Shown here: in pieces, positions 24,622-33,451 of the stretch
Layout: each line of letters opens with the position of its first letter
How positions within the stretch are numbered: the first letter of the stretch is position 1
DNA from: Streptomyces sp. AC555_RSS877
GTDB taxonomy: Bacteria; Actinomycetota; Actinomycetes; Streptomycetales; Streptomycetaceae
Assembly (NCBI RefSeq): GCF_019049245.1
Contig: NZ_JAGMUK010000040.1
Span: 492,149 to 556,148 of the forward strand
Reading direction: 5' to 3'
DNA: 64,000 nucleotides
Notes under the pieces: generated by a model
Databases searched by the model: none
Seen by the model: only the letters and a program-made list of their open reading frames with translations
What the model was told of the DNA's origin: nothing
Position numbers and translations under genes: made by a program

Positions 24622-25096
24622 TCAGTCGGTGTGCAGCTCTCGGACCCTGCCCGCTGCCAGATGGAGCTCGTACGGCCCCAGCAGTCGGCGGCAAGTGTCG
24701 CGACCAGCACTCCGCAGGTGCATGCCTGGTTCATCCCACCGTCCGCGCTGGGACCGCAGCATGCCATCCCGCTGCTCGGACGCCTGACGAGATCCCGGGC
24801 GTCCTCCGGGTGGAGGACGAAATTGCCCCGTGGGCCCGCCGAGGTGAGCGGGCCACGTTCGTCGTCCATCCATGGACCGTGCGGGTCTGCGGGTCCTCCG
24901 TCTCGGCCGGGACGAGGGACGGCCCCCACGGCTCCGTCTCGACCGCATAGCGGCCCCTGGGCATGGTCGCCGGGGCACGCCGGTCTTCCGCGGTCACCGG
25001 GTCCGGATTCGGGGCGGGGGCCTCGGGGACCGCAGACAGCACATGCAGCGTGCCTGTGCGTTCCTTGTCGCATTCCCGGCACGCGAACAACGTCAT
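24622..25096 (-). pseudogene. Conserved Streptomyces zinc-ribbon-like protein, two frameshifts
   Basis: The start MTLFACRECDKERTGTLHVL at ATG 25096 has a CxxC zinc-knuckle-like pair. The frame continues to about WTTNV near 24880. The family sequence then goes on in a second frame (DDERGPLTSAGPRGNFVLHP, then CCGPSADGGMNQACTCG) and ends in a third frame (PYELHLAAGRVRELHTD, stop at 24622). Two one-base changes, near 24880 and 24675, are needed to join them. Whether they are real is unclear. Function unknown. Confidence 0.65.
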
Positions 25097-25124
25097 GACG
25101 GCTTCCTATCCCGTGAGGGCGCGG

Positions 25125-26330
25125 TCAGGGAGCCAACTGCGTGTTTCGCGCGGGCCCGTGCCATTCGAGGAAGAGGACGGTGGCGTCGTCGGAGAGATGG
25201 CCGTGGTGGTGGTCGAGGACGGCCTGCATGAGACGGCGCAGTGTCTCGGGGACGGGCAGCCCGTCGGCGTGGTGTCGGATGATGAAGTCGGTGAACCGGG
25301 CGAGGCCGAATTCACGGCCGCGCAGGTCGCGGGCTTCGGTGATGCCGTCGGTGTAGAGCAGCAGCCGGTCACCGGGCTGCAGTTGTTCGGTGCACAGCGT
25401 GACATCGAGTCCGAGACGGGTGCCCATGGGGTGTGCGGGCGGGCATCGCAGGGTGGTCGTCCAGCGGCCGTCACGGATCAGTACGGGGGGATGGTGGCCG
25501 CGGTTGACCCAGGTGAGGGAGCCGGTGGCGGCATCGAGGTCGGCGAGGATCCCGGTCACGTAGCGCTGGATGCCGAACTCCCGCAGCATGACCTGCTCGA
25601 TGCGTTCGCTGATGGTCGCCAGGCCGGTGCCCTGGCGGCGGTCGGCCCGGCAGGAGGCGACCGCCAGGTTGGCGGTCAGGCCGGCGGCGGTGTCGTGGCC
25701 CATCGCGTCGAAGATCGCCAGATGGACGGTGTCGCCGGCCACGGCGTAGTCGAAGGCGTCGCCGGCGATGTCGTACGCGGGTTCCATCGCGGCCGCGATC
25801 ACCACGTGACGGTTGGCGTGGGTCAGGGGAGGAGTCAGCTTCCACTGCATCTCGGCGGCGATGTTCATGGGACTGCTTCGCACCAGGCGCGCGTAGGAGT
25901 CGCTGAAGGGGCGTTTGCTGACCAGTAGGTGACCCATCAGTGACGCGAGGTGGCGTATCGCCGCGTCCGATCCGACGGCGGCCTCGACGCGGAGAACGGC
26001 CAGGCGTTCCGTGCCGTCCAGCACCGGCACCCAGTACACGTGGCGCCCACTGACGGACGCCGGGCCGGTCAGGGTGCGCGTGGACCGGAAGGCCCGCCCC
26101 GGCAGGGAGGAATCGACCGGGTACTCCTGGCCTCCTTCCCACGCGTCCAGGCCCCGCCCGGTCAGCTCCCGCAGCATCACCTGGCGCAGGTCGGCCACAT
26201 AGAGCCGGGCGTCGTCGAGGCCGGCGGCGGAGGCGTGCTCAGTCAGAAGATCAGGCAGGTCCTCCAGCGCGGCCAGGTGCGCGGCGTCCAGAAGGCCGCC
26301 CAGCATCCGGGCTGTGCCGTCGCCGGTCAT
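25125..26330 (-). CDS. SpoIIE/RsbU-type PP2C serine phosphatase
   Basis: About 401 residues from ATG 26330; the frame extends to 26495 but without homology. The N-terminal 200 residues look like a sensor or GAF-like region (VYWVPVLDGTERLAVLRVEA). The phosphatase domain has metal-binding acids in AYDIAGDAFDYAV and LAIFDAMGHDTAAGLTA, with NRGHHPPVLI, LLLYTDGITEARD and HLSDDATVLFLEW after them. Such proteins dephosphorylate anti-anti-sigma factors in partner-switching signalling. No anti-sigma or STAS gene is adjacent, so the partner must be elsewhere. Confidence 0.85.
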   Translation of the reverse strand: MTGDGTARMLGGLLDAAHLAALEDLPDLLTEHASAAGLDDARLYVADLRQVMLRELTGRGLDAWEGGQEYPVDSSLPGRAFRSTRTLTGPASVSGRHVYWVPVLDGTERLAVLRVEAAVGSDAAIRHLASLMGHLLVSKRPFSDSYARLVRSSPMNIAAEMQWKLTPPLTHANRHVVIAAAMEPAYDIAGDAFDYAVAGDTVHLAIFDAMGHDTAAGLTANLAVASCRADRRQGTGLATISERIEQVMLREFGIQRYVTGILADLDAATGSLTWVNRGHHPPVLIRDGRWTTTLRCPPAHPMGTRLGLDVTLCTEQLQPGDRLLLYTDGITEARDLRGREFGLARFTDFIIRHHADGLPVPETLRRLMQAVLDHHHGHLSDDATVLFLEWHGPARNTQLAP

Positions 26331-26682
26331 GATCACCGCCTTGGCCGCGTACCGCGAGGGTGGATACGCCGAGTCTCCCGCAACCAGGAGTTCATTCCCC
26401 GAACGGGAAAAACGACGGCCACCCTCCGCGTCGCGGGCAACGGCCCGTATCTCCCCCTCTGCCTTGCCCTGCCGCAGGCGGGGGACGGCCGGCACATCCC
26501 TCGGCGGACTTTCCAGTACGAAAGGGATGGCCGCTCATCTGTGATGAGCCTGCGACAGACGCTCGTCGCCGCGCTTACGCTTCGCTGTCCTGGGCACTTG
26601 GAGGTCATCACACGCCGCCGTATCCCCCGGTGAGGGACCGTACCCCGGGCGGGAAGGCGTTCAGGCATCCCAAGGAGCGACC
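26331..26682. other. Divergent intergenic region, phosphatase versus YbdK-like ligase
   Basis: No convincing gene. It must contain the promoters of both flanking genes. AAGGAG just before 26683 is the ribosome binding site of the ligase. I see no clear operator. Confidence 0.4.
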
Positions 26683-27876
26683 GTGAGCATTCGTATCGGA
26701 GTGGAGGAGGAGTTCCACATCCTGGAGGTGGAGAGCGGGCTGCTCGTGCCGCGTGCCGACCCCGTACTGCGACGGCTTCCCCAGCGGAACTTCACGACCG
26801 AACTCCACCAGTCCACCGTGGAGTCGAACAGCGGAGTGCACGCGTCCTTGCACGACCTGTACGCCGACCTCACCAGAACCAGACGGCGGCTCGATGCCGC
26901 CGTCTCCTCACTGGGGCTCGCGGTGGTGGCCGCGGGAACGGCGCCGCTGGCACCCGGTGCCTCCGCGCACCCCACCGCCGACGCGCGGTACCTCCACATG
27001 GTCGAGGAGTACGGCAAGGTCGCCGACGAGCAGCTCATCTGCGGCGCCCAGGTCCACGTCGACATCCCCGACCGGGACACGGCGGTACGGGTGATGTGCG
27101 CGGTCTCTCCCTGGCTGCCCGTGCTCCTGGCGATGTCGGCCAGCTCACCGTTCTGGCAGGGATCCGACACCGGCTACGCCAGCTGGCGCACGCTGCTGTG
27201 GCAGCGCTGGCCGACCGCGGGCCCGGTCGGCTGCTTCGCGAGCGCGGCCGACTACGACGCCGCGGTGCGCGATCTCGTCCGGGCCGGGATCATCAGCGAC
27301 GCCGGAATGATCTACTACGACATACGCCCGTCCGCGCATCTGCAGACGCTGGAACTCCGCATCTGCGACGCCTGCCCGCGCGTGGAGACCGTCGTGCTCA
27401 TCGCCGGACTGTTCCGCGCTCTGGTGACCGAGGCCCGCGAGCGGCTTCGCACGGGCGAGGCACGGCCCTGCGAGGGACGGCACGAATGGCTGCGCGGCGC
27501 CGCCTGGCGGGCCGCCCGGTCCGGCCTCGAGGGCACCCTGGTCGACCCCGAGACCCACCGCGAAACACCTGCGCCGCAGGTCGTACGGAAGCTGCTCATG
27601 CGACTGCGCCCTGCGCTCGAGGCCCACGGGGACTGGCAGACCGTCGGGGCGCTGACCGAGGCGGCCCTCGCCGACGGCAGTGCCGCTCGCCGTATGCGCC
27701 GGACAGCCCAGGAAGAGGATCTGCTCGCCTGTGTCGACATGCTGATCGCCGAGACCCGAGGTGAGCGCAGGGGACGCAGGTCGGCACCCGCCCGCCGTAA
27801 GAACGGGCTCTCGTCCGGCAGCGGCATGACGGCCCCGCCTGTGGGATCCGGAACACCGGAGGCCATCGGCCGCTGA
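26683..27876 (+). CDS. YbdK-type carboxylate-amine ligase (GCS2 family)
   Basis: A 397-residue protein; GTG 26683 follows AAGGAG. The family core is clear: IGVEEEFHILEVESG with the ATP/Mg glutamates at the start, TELHQSTVESNSGVH, ICGAQVHVDIPDRD and DIRPSAHLQTLELRICDACP. These enzymes form a gamma-glutamyl-type amide with weak glutamate-cysteine ligase activity. In actinomycetes the true product is usually unknown. The C-terminal 40 residues are basic and disordered. It precedes the asparagine-synthase-like gene in the same direction, separated by about 200 bp that also hold a short ORF. Confidence 0.87.
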   Translation: MSIRIGVEEEFHILEVESGLLVPRADPVLRRLPQRNFTTELHQSTVESNSGVHASLHDLYADLTRTRRRLDAAVSSLGLAVVAAGTAPLAPGASAHPTADARYLHMVEEYGKVADEQLICGAQVHVDIPDRDTAVRVMCAVSPWLPVLLAMSASSPFWQGSDTGYASWRTLLWQRWPTAGPVGCFASAADYDAAVRDLVRAGIISDAGMIYYDIRPSAHLQTLELRICDACPRVETVVLIAGLFRALVTEARERLRTGEARPCEGRHEWLRGAAWRAARSGLEGTLVDPETHRETPAPQVVRKLLMRLRPALEAHGDWQTVGALTEAALADGSAARRMRRTAQEEDLLACVDMLIAETRGERRGRRSAPARRKNGLSSGSGMTAPPVGSGTPEAIGR

Positions 27877-28077
27877 GGCACCGGTGAACGTCATGAGCCC
27901 AGCAGCGCACCCCAAGGCCTCGGGGGTGAGCCGCGTCCACTCGCGGCAGCCGGCCGTCGGCAGGCTGCGTTGCAGCAGCCGACGCGGCGAGGCCCCGGTG
28001 CCGCGGACCGGTCGCCTCCCCTCTCCGCAGCCGTACCGCATCCCATCCTTCACTCACCCGTCAGGAGGGCGTTCGTC

Positions 28078-28188
28078 ATGTCCAGCAGCATCGCCCGGGT
28101 CGTGACCGGCAGGCGCGACCTGGGACCCCCGTTCCGGCACGCGGCCAAGGACGCGCGTGAGGGAGGCGGCCCGTCATGTGCGGTGTGA
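28078..28188 (+). CDS. Short ORF (36 codons) coupled to the amidotransferase gene
   Basis: ATG 28078 lies 9 bases after a strong TCAGGAGG, and the stop at 28186-28188 overlaps the ATG of the next gene at 28176 by 13 bases. The peptide begins MSSSIARVVTGRRDLGPP and is basic with no known domain. It may be a leader that couples translation to the amidotransferase, or a truncated remnant. The good ribosome binding site is the main support. Confidence 0.5.
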   Translation: MSSSIARVVTGRRDLGPPFRHAAKDAREGGGPSCAV

Positions 28189-29960
28189 GCGGGGAGATCC
28201 GCTTCGACGGCCGGCGGCCCGATCTCGCGGCCGTCGAGCGCATGAGCGACCGGCTGGCCGCGCGGGGACCCGACGGCGAGGGCATCTGGACGCGGGGCGC
28301 GGTGGCGCTGGGACACCGACGACTGAAAATCATCGACCTGTCGGACCACGGAGCACAGCCGATGACCGACGCCGCGGGCGAACTCACCGGCGTCTTCAAC
28401 GGCTGCGTGTACAACTACCAGGAGCTGCGCGAAGAGCTCCGGGGCCTCGGCCACCGCTTCACGTCGACGTCCGACACCGAAGTGGTGGTAAAGGCCTACC
28501 AGCAGTGGGGAACCGCCTGTGTCGAGCACTTCTACGGCATGTTCGCCTTCGCCCTCGTCGAGCACCGCACCGGCCGCCTGGTGCTGGGCCGTGACCGGCT
28601 CGGAATCAAGCCCCTGTACCTGGGCCGGACACCCGGCCGGCTCAGGTTCGCCTCCTCGCTGCCGGCCCTCCTCGCCGCCGGGGACGTGGACACCTCGCTC
28701 GATCCGGTGGCCGTCCACCAGTACCTGAGCTGGCACGCCACCGTGGCGGCGCCGCACACCGTCCTCCAAGGCGTGCGGAAGCTCCCCCCGGCCACCGTGC
28801 GCGTCATCGAGCCGGACGGCACCCACCGCGACCACCGCTACTGGCAGCCGCCCTACACGCGACAGGCGGAGTACGCCGGCATGGGCCCGGACGAATGGCG
28901 GGACGCCGTACTGGAGGCGCTGCGCACGGCCGTACGCCGTCGGATGGTCGCCGACGTACCGGTCGGGGTCCTGCTCTCCGGCGGTCTGGACTCCAGCCTG
29001 ATCGTCGCGCTGCTGGTCGAGGAGGGCCAGCGCGACCTGATGACGTTCAGCGTCGGATTCGAGGCGGAGGGCGGGGAGGAGGGCGACGAGTTCCGGTACT
29101 CGGACCTGGTCGCCCGTGAGTTCGGCACCGACCACCGGCGGCTGATGGTTCCCTCCGACCGGGTGTCGACGGCGCTGGACGGGGCGGTCGCGGCGATGAG
29201 CGAGCCGATGATCAGCCATGACGTGGTCGCCTTCTATCTGCTGTCCGAGCAGGTGTCCAAGGACGTGAAGGTCGTCCAGAGCGGTCAGGGCGCCGACGAG
29301 GTGTTCGCCGGCTACCACTGGTACCCACAGCTGGCCGCTGTCGCCCGCGAGGAGGAACCGGACCGGTACGCCGAGACGTACTTCGACCGCCCCCATGCCG
29401 ACCTCGCCCGGATCCTGCAGCCCCACATGCTGCCCCAGGACGACATCTCGGGCCGCTTCGTCAAGCAGCACATGGCGGCCCCGGGAGCGCAGACCGCCCT
29501 GGACGCGGCCCTCCGGCTCGACACCCACGTCATGCTCGTGGACGACCCCGTGAAACGGGTCGACAACATGACCATGGCCTGGGGCCTGGAGGCCCGAGTG
29601 CCGTTCCTCGACCACGAACTGGTGGAGCTGGCGGCGGCCTGCCCGCCGGAACTCAAACTGGCCGACGGCGGCAAGGGAGTGCTGAAGGAGGCGGGCCGCA
29701 AGGTCCTGCCCCGCGAGGTCGTGGAACGCCCCAAGGGCTACTTCCCGGTCCCGGCCATCAAGCACATGGCGGGCCCCGTCCTGAACCGGGTGCGCGAGGC
29801 GCTGGAGGCACCCGAAGCGAAGCAGCGCGGTGTCTTCCAGGAGCCGTACGTGGCCGACCTCCTCGCGGCGCCCGACGAGCACCGCACCAAGCGCGGAGCC
29901 AACGCCCTGTGGCAGGTAGCTTTGTTGGAGATATGGCTGCAGACGCACGGGATCAAGTGA
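28176..29960 (+). CDS. Asparagine-synthase-type amidotransferase (N-acetylglutaminylglutamine amide type)
   Basis: A 594-residue protein. Processing of Met1 would expose the glutaminase nucleophile Cys2 (MCGVSGEIRFDGRR), followed by RGPDGEGIW and GVFNGCVYNYQELREEL. The synthetase domain has the ATP motif LLSGGLDSSLIVALL and GQGADEVFAGYHW. By overall sequence it resembles the amidotransferase of the NAGGN osmolyte trio rather than housekeeping AsnB. It would convert a carboxylate to an amide with glutamine and ATP. Here the usual NAGGN synthetase and M42 peptidase are absent: the neighbours are a YbdK-type ligase upstream and an S9 peptidase directly downstream (GTGA overlap). A related small peptide-amide osmolyte is a reasonable guess. 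Confidence 0.87.
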   Translation: MCGVSGEIRFDGRRPDLAAVERMSDRLAARGPDGEGIWTRGAVALGHRRLKIIDLSDHGAQPMTDAAGELTGVFNGCVYNYQELREELRGLGHRFTSTSDTEVVVKAYQQWGTACVEHFYGMFAFALVEHRTGRLVLGRDRLGIKPLYLGRTPGRLRFASSLPALLAAGDVDTSLDPVAVHQYLSWHATVAAPHTVLQGVRKLPPATVRVIEPDGTHRDHRYWQPPYTRQAEYAGMGPDEWRDAVLEALRTAVRRRMVADVPVGVLLSGGLDSSLIVALLVEEGQRDLMTFSVGFEAEGGEEGDEFRYSDLVAREFGTDHRRLMVPSDRVSTALDGAVAAMSEPMISHDVVAFYLLSEQVSKDVKVVQSGQGADEVFAGYHWYPQLAAVAREEEPDRYAETYFDRPHADLARILQPHMLPQDDISGRFVKQHMAAPGAQTALDAALRLDTHVMLVDDPVKRVDNMTMAWGLEARVPFLDHELVELAAACPPELKLADGGKGVLKEAGRKVLPREVVERPKGYFPVPAIKHMAGPVLNRVREALEAPEAKQRGVFQEPYVADLLAAPDEHRTKRGANALWQVALLEIWLQTHGIK

Positions 29961-32200
29961 CCGACGAGCCGAGCACGTGGGCCTCGCACGAAGCGGCGCC
30001 CGCCCGGCCGCCCGTCGCCGCTCAACGCCGGACGCCCGCCGCGGCCCAGGAGGCCGCGCAGTCGCCGGACCCCCGCCCGCCGGACGCACATGGTTCTGCC
30101 GCCGCCGCCGCTGCCGCCGCGGCCCCCTCCCCGGTGCCCTTGCCCGAGGCGGGAGGCCCACGGGATGCCGTGACCCGGTTGCACGCCCACGGCTGCTGGT
30201 ATCCCTCGGCCAACTCCGACGGCACCCAGGTGGCCTTCATCTGCGACCGGGGCGGCGTCCCCCAGCTGTGGGCCGGGCCCGTCGACGGTGACGACGTGCG
30301 CCTGCTCGACTCCTCCCCGGATCCCGTCAAAGAGGTGTCCTGGTCACCGGACGGCCACTGGATCGCGTACACCACCGCACCAGGAGGCGGCGAGCACACC
30401 CGGGTGCTGTGCGTACGGCCCGACGGCACCGGCCGCCGCATCCTGGCCGGAGCCGACCCGGCCGGCTCCGCCTACCTGGGCTGCTGGGCGCACGACGGCT
30501 CGGCCGTCGCGGTCACCGTCGCCGCACCCGTCGCCCCCACCTACGGGGACGGTACGGCGCAGCCGGCACAGCTCGTCCCGGCCGACAGCCACCCCGACGG
30601 CACCCGCCTGCCGGCCGACTGGGCCGAGCGCGACGGCCGTGCCACCCTCCTGGGCTCAGCCACCTACGACGTGGGACCGGGCACGGGGCCGGACGCGACG
30701 CCGATCGACCTCACCGCTCCCGCGGCACCGGCGATCCGGTCCGGTGGCGGCTTGTCGGCCTACCTGATCGATCCCGACGGCCTGGCATCGCCCGTCCTGC
30801 TCGCCACGGAGACGCACGCCGCCACCCTGCGCGTGTGCGACCTCAGCCGTGACGGCGCGCTCGTGCTGCTGCGCCGAGGACCGCGCGGTCGCCGGGAGGC
30901 GGTTCTCCGGCGCACGGCCGACTCGACGACGACCTGCACGGTTCCCGTGGCCGATGGCGATCCGTGGATCGGCCGGTTCTCTCCCGACGCAACGACGCTG
31001 TGGCTGCGCAGCAACGCCGACCGCGAGTACGCGGCACTGTTCGCCGTCGCTCTCGGCGCCGACGGCGAACCGTGCGGCAGGTCGGTCGTGGCGGAGCGCG
31101 AGGGCAGCGACCTCGAACTGCTGGCCTTCGCCCACGACGGCCGCACCGCCGCGCTGGCGTGGAACGTGCTGGGCGCGAGCCGGCTCGAATCGCTGGAGAC
31201 CTTCCCGCAACACGAGGCTCCGGACGGCACCGGGGCGACCAGGCCGATCCCGTTGCCCCACGAGGTCGTCACGCGCATCAGGGCGGCCGGCCCGGGGCGA
31301 CTGCTGCTCGCGCTGTCCGGGTCCCAACGCCGGCCGGGAGTGTGGGCCCATGACGGCGCGTCCCCGCTCCGCACCCCGTGGTCCTCCCACGACGAGGACG
31401 CCGTCCCGCCCGGCCGCCCGCCCGTGCGCCCCGTCCCCCTGCGCCTCACGGCACGCGACGGACTGCCCCTGAGCGGCTGGTACTACAGGGCGCCGGGGCG
31501 CGCCCCGGGTGAGCCGGCACCCTGCGTGATCCACCTGCACGGCGGTCCCGAGGAACAGGAACGCCCCGTGTTCAACCCGCTCTACCACGAACTGCTCGGA
31601 CGTGGACTCGACGTCTTCGCCCCCGACGTCCGCGGCTCCTCGGGGCACGGCAGGTCGTTCGTCGACGCCGACTTGGGCGCCGGCCGCTTCGCCGCCCTGA
31701 ACGACGTCGCGGACTGCGCCGCCCACGCGGTCACGGCAGGCCCCGCCGACCCGACACGGCTGGCGGTCATGGGCCGTTCCTACGGCGGCTATCTGACCTT
31801 CGCCTCCCTCGTGTGGCACCCGGACCTGTTCCGCACCGGAGTCGCCGTCTGCGGCATGTCCGACCTGCTGACCTTCTTCGCCGGTACGGAGCCCTGGCTC
31901 GCGGAGTCGGCGGCGCACAAGTACGGCCACCCCGAGTACGACCGTGAGCTGCTGCAGGCCCTGTCCCCGATGAGCCGCGTCGATGCCCTGCGCGTTCCGT
32001 TGCTCGCCGTCCATGGCGAACACGACACCAACGTGCCCCCGGGGGAGTCCGAGCAGTTCGTACGGACCGCGCGCGAACGCGGCATCCCCGCCGAACTCCT
32101 CACCCTGCGCGACGAGGGCCACGACTTCCTGCGCGCGGACAACCGGCGACTGTTCCGCCGGGCCGCGGCGGACTGGATGGAGCGGCACCTCCACGTGTGA
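29957..32200 (+). CDS. S9-family prolyl-oligopeptidase-like serine peptidase
   Basis: I take GTG 29957, which overlaps the amidotransferase stop (GTGA), giving 747 residues. An ATG at 29933 is the alternative. An alanine/proline-rich N-terminus of about 60 residues is followed by a beta-propeller (WSPDGHWIAYTT is a typical blade). The C-terminal alpha/beta-hydrolase domain has the nucleophile in GRSYGGYLTF, Asp in VHGEHDTNVPP and His in RDEGHDFLR. No signal peptide is present, so it is probably cytoplasmic. It may hydrolyse or recycle the peptide made by the upstream enzymes, taking the place of the M42 peptidase of the NAGGN trio. Confidence 0.88.
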   Translation: MTDEPSTWASHEAAPARPPVAAQRRTPAAAQEAAQSPDPRPPDAHGSAAAAAAAAAPSPVPLPEAGGPRDAVTRLHAHGCWYPSANSDGTQVAFICDRGGVPQLWAGPVDGDDVRLLDSSPDPVKEVSWSPDGHWIAYTTAPGGGEHTRVLCVRPDGTGRRILAGADPAGSAYLGCWAHDGSAVAVTVAAPVAPTYGDGTAQPAQLVPADSHPDGTRLPADWAERDGRATLLGSATYDVGPGTGPDATPIDLTAPAAPAIRSGGGLSAYLIDPDGLASPVLLATETHAATLRVCDLSRDGALVLLRRGPRGRREAVLRRTADSTTTCTVPVADGDPWIGRFSPDATTLWLRSNADREYAALFAVALGADGEPCGRSVVAEREGSDLELLAFAHDGRTAALAWNVLGASRLESLETFPQHEAPDGTGATRPIPLPHEVVTRIRAAGPGRLLLALSGSQRRPGVWAHDGASPLRTPWSSHDEDAVPPGRPPVRPVPLRLTARDGLPLSGWYYRAPGRAPGEPAPCVIHLHGGPEEQERPVFNPLYHELLGRGLDVFAPDVRGSSGHGRSFVDADLGAGRFAALNDVADCAAHAVTAGPADPTRLAVMGRSYGGYLTFASLVWHPDLFRTGVAVCGMSDLLTFFAGTEPWLAESAAHKYGHPEYDRELLQALSPMSRVDALRVPLLAVHGEHDTNVPPGESEQFVRTARERGIPAELLTLRDEGHDFLRADNRRLFRRAAADWMERHLHV

Positions 32201-32313
32201 ACCTTTTGTCAGTACCCGGGGTGGTTCGACTGCCGGGCGAGGGGGGTACTCGGGGAGCTCCACACACCGGTCGTGTACCGGCCGGAGCCCGGAGCTGCCA
32301 GGAGGTGATGGGA

Positions 32314-32784
32314 GTGGCAACCTCTCCCAGGTCGTCGATGGAAACCCATCCCGACATCGTCGACATGCGCAACCGTCATGAGATGGCGGAGCGCGCCACC
32401 AGTACACCCAGGGCACAGGCCATCGAAGCCATGGCCTTCCTCACCGGTGTGTATCTGGCGGCATCCCCGTGGATCGCGGGGTTCAGCAATCTGTCCGCTC
32501 TGGCGGTCAACAACCTCCTCGTCGGCATCGCCTACGCGCTGCTGATGAGCGGGGGATTCGGCCGCGCCTACGAGCGAACGCACAGCATGGCCTGGGCCGC
32601 CTGCGCACTCGGGGCGTGGACCATCGTCGCGCCGTGGGTCGTCTCCGGTGACGTCAGCACCACCAGGACCATCTGGAACAACGTCATCGTCGGTGTCATC
32701 GGCCTCCTGATGGGCCTGGCCGCCAGCGCGGTCGCCGGCGAGAAGCGGTCGTCGCGGGCCGGACGCGGTATGTCCGCCCCGTAG
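32314..32784 (+). CDS. SPW-repeat membrane protein
   Basis: About 156 residues from GTG 32314, 8 bases after AGGAGG; the ATG at 32308 is too close to that site. Four hydrophobic segments form two repeats, each with a proline-tryptophan turn: YLAASPWIAGFSN and TIVAPWVVSGD, the SPW motif. Function unknown. The family is common in the actinomycete membrane. Ended by the hairpin at 32827-32853. Confidence 0.82.
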   Translation: MATSPRSSMETHPDIVDMRNRHEMAERATSTPRAQAIEAMAFLTGVYLAASPWIAGFSNLSALAVNNLLVGIAYALLMSGGFGRAYERTHSMAWAACALGAWTIVAPWVVSGDVSTTRTIWNNVIVGVIGLLMGLAASAVAGEKRSSRAGRGMSAP

Positions 32785-32826
32785 GCCGAGGGCAGTCGTA
32801 GCGCCACGTCTGCCGCACCCCTCCGA

Positions 32827-32853
32827 GCCCGGACCGGGCGTTCCGGTCCGGGC
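32827..32853 (+). terminator. Hairpin terminator after the SPW gene
   Basis: Perfect 11-bp arms (GCCCGGACCGG with its complement) around a 5-base loop, 43 bases after the stop codon. Confidence 0.75.
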
Positions 32854-32889
32854 CGGGTCCGGTTCACGTATAGGCGTACGGCAGACCGA

Positions 32890-33156
32890 ACGTCCACGCT
32901 GGAACTGGAGCAGGCCATGCTGCCCCGCGAGGCGTTCTTCGCCGAGGTGGACCACGTGCCCGCGGAGCGCGCCGCGGGACGGATCGCCGCGGAGATGATC
33001 AGCCCCTGCCCGCCGGGCGTCCCCGTGATCGCGCCCGGCGAAGTGATCACCGACGAGGTCCTCGACTGCCTGCGCAGCGGCGTCGAACACGGCGTCCTGA
33101 TCCCGGACGCGGCCGACCCCTCGGTCAAGACGCGGCGCGTCGTCGCGCGGCACTGA
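32890..33156 (+). pseudogene. C-terminal fragment of an Orn/Lys/Arg decarboxylase
   Basis: Only the last 85-90 residues remain: LPREAFFAEVDHVPAERAAG, then SPCPPGVPVIAPGE, then TRRVVAR at the end. These are the C-terminal domain signature of PLP-dependent ornithine/lysine/arginine decarboxylases (AAT-fold), normally about 480 residues. The PLP lysine domain is missing. The ATG at 32917 could be used but has no good ribosome binding site. A deletion remnant. Confidence 0.7.
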
Positions 33157-33451
33157 GGAGTGGGCGGAGGCCGGGAAACAGGACTTCGACGCCGCCGCCT
33201 ACGACTGGTGCGCAGCGCCGGCAGGGGGAAGCGGGCCGTCAGTGCGCAGCAGGCCGTCAGCACGCTGAGGCCCGGCGCGGGCCGAAGCTTCGGCAAGAGT
33301 CGCGCCGGGCCAGGCCCATGGTGGCCCGCCTTCTACGGTGCGGTGCTGCGACGCCTGCAAGGCCCCCCGGCCCGCACCGTGGCCAGCACCGCGAACAGCG
33401 GGCGTACCGGGGGGATCCGGGCACCCCAGAGCGCGCTGCGCTGAACCCGGC
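33157..33451. other. Non-coding stretch after the decarboxylase fragment
   Basis: About 295 bases. Open frames are present but nothing recognisable is encoded. It lies between convergent features (decarboxylase fragment and aldo/keto reductase) and may be part of the same deletion scar. Confidence 0.35.

Noticed and set aside
28050..30161. 703-codon frame on the minus strand across the amidotransferase gene
   Set aside because: It is antisense to a gene with clear catalytic motifs, and its product is Val/Gly/Arg/Asp-rich without any domain, as expected from GC-rich reverse frames.
30656..32416. 586-codon frame on the minus strand across the S9 peptidase
   Set aside because: It is antisense to a gene with an intact catalytic triad and has no recognisable motif.
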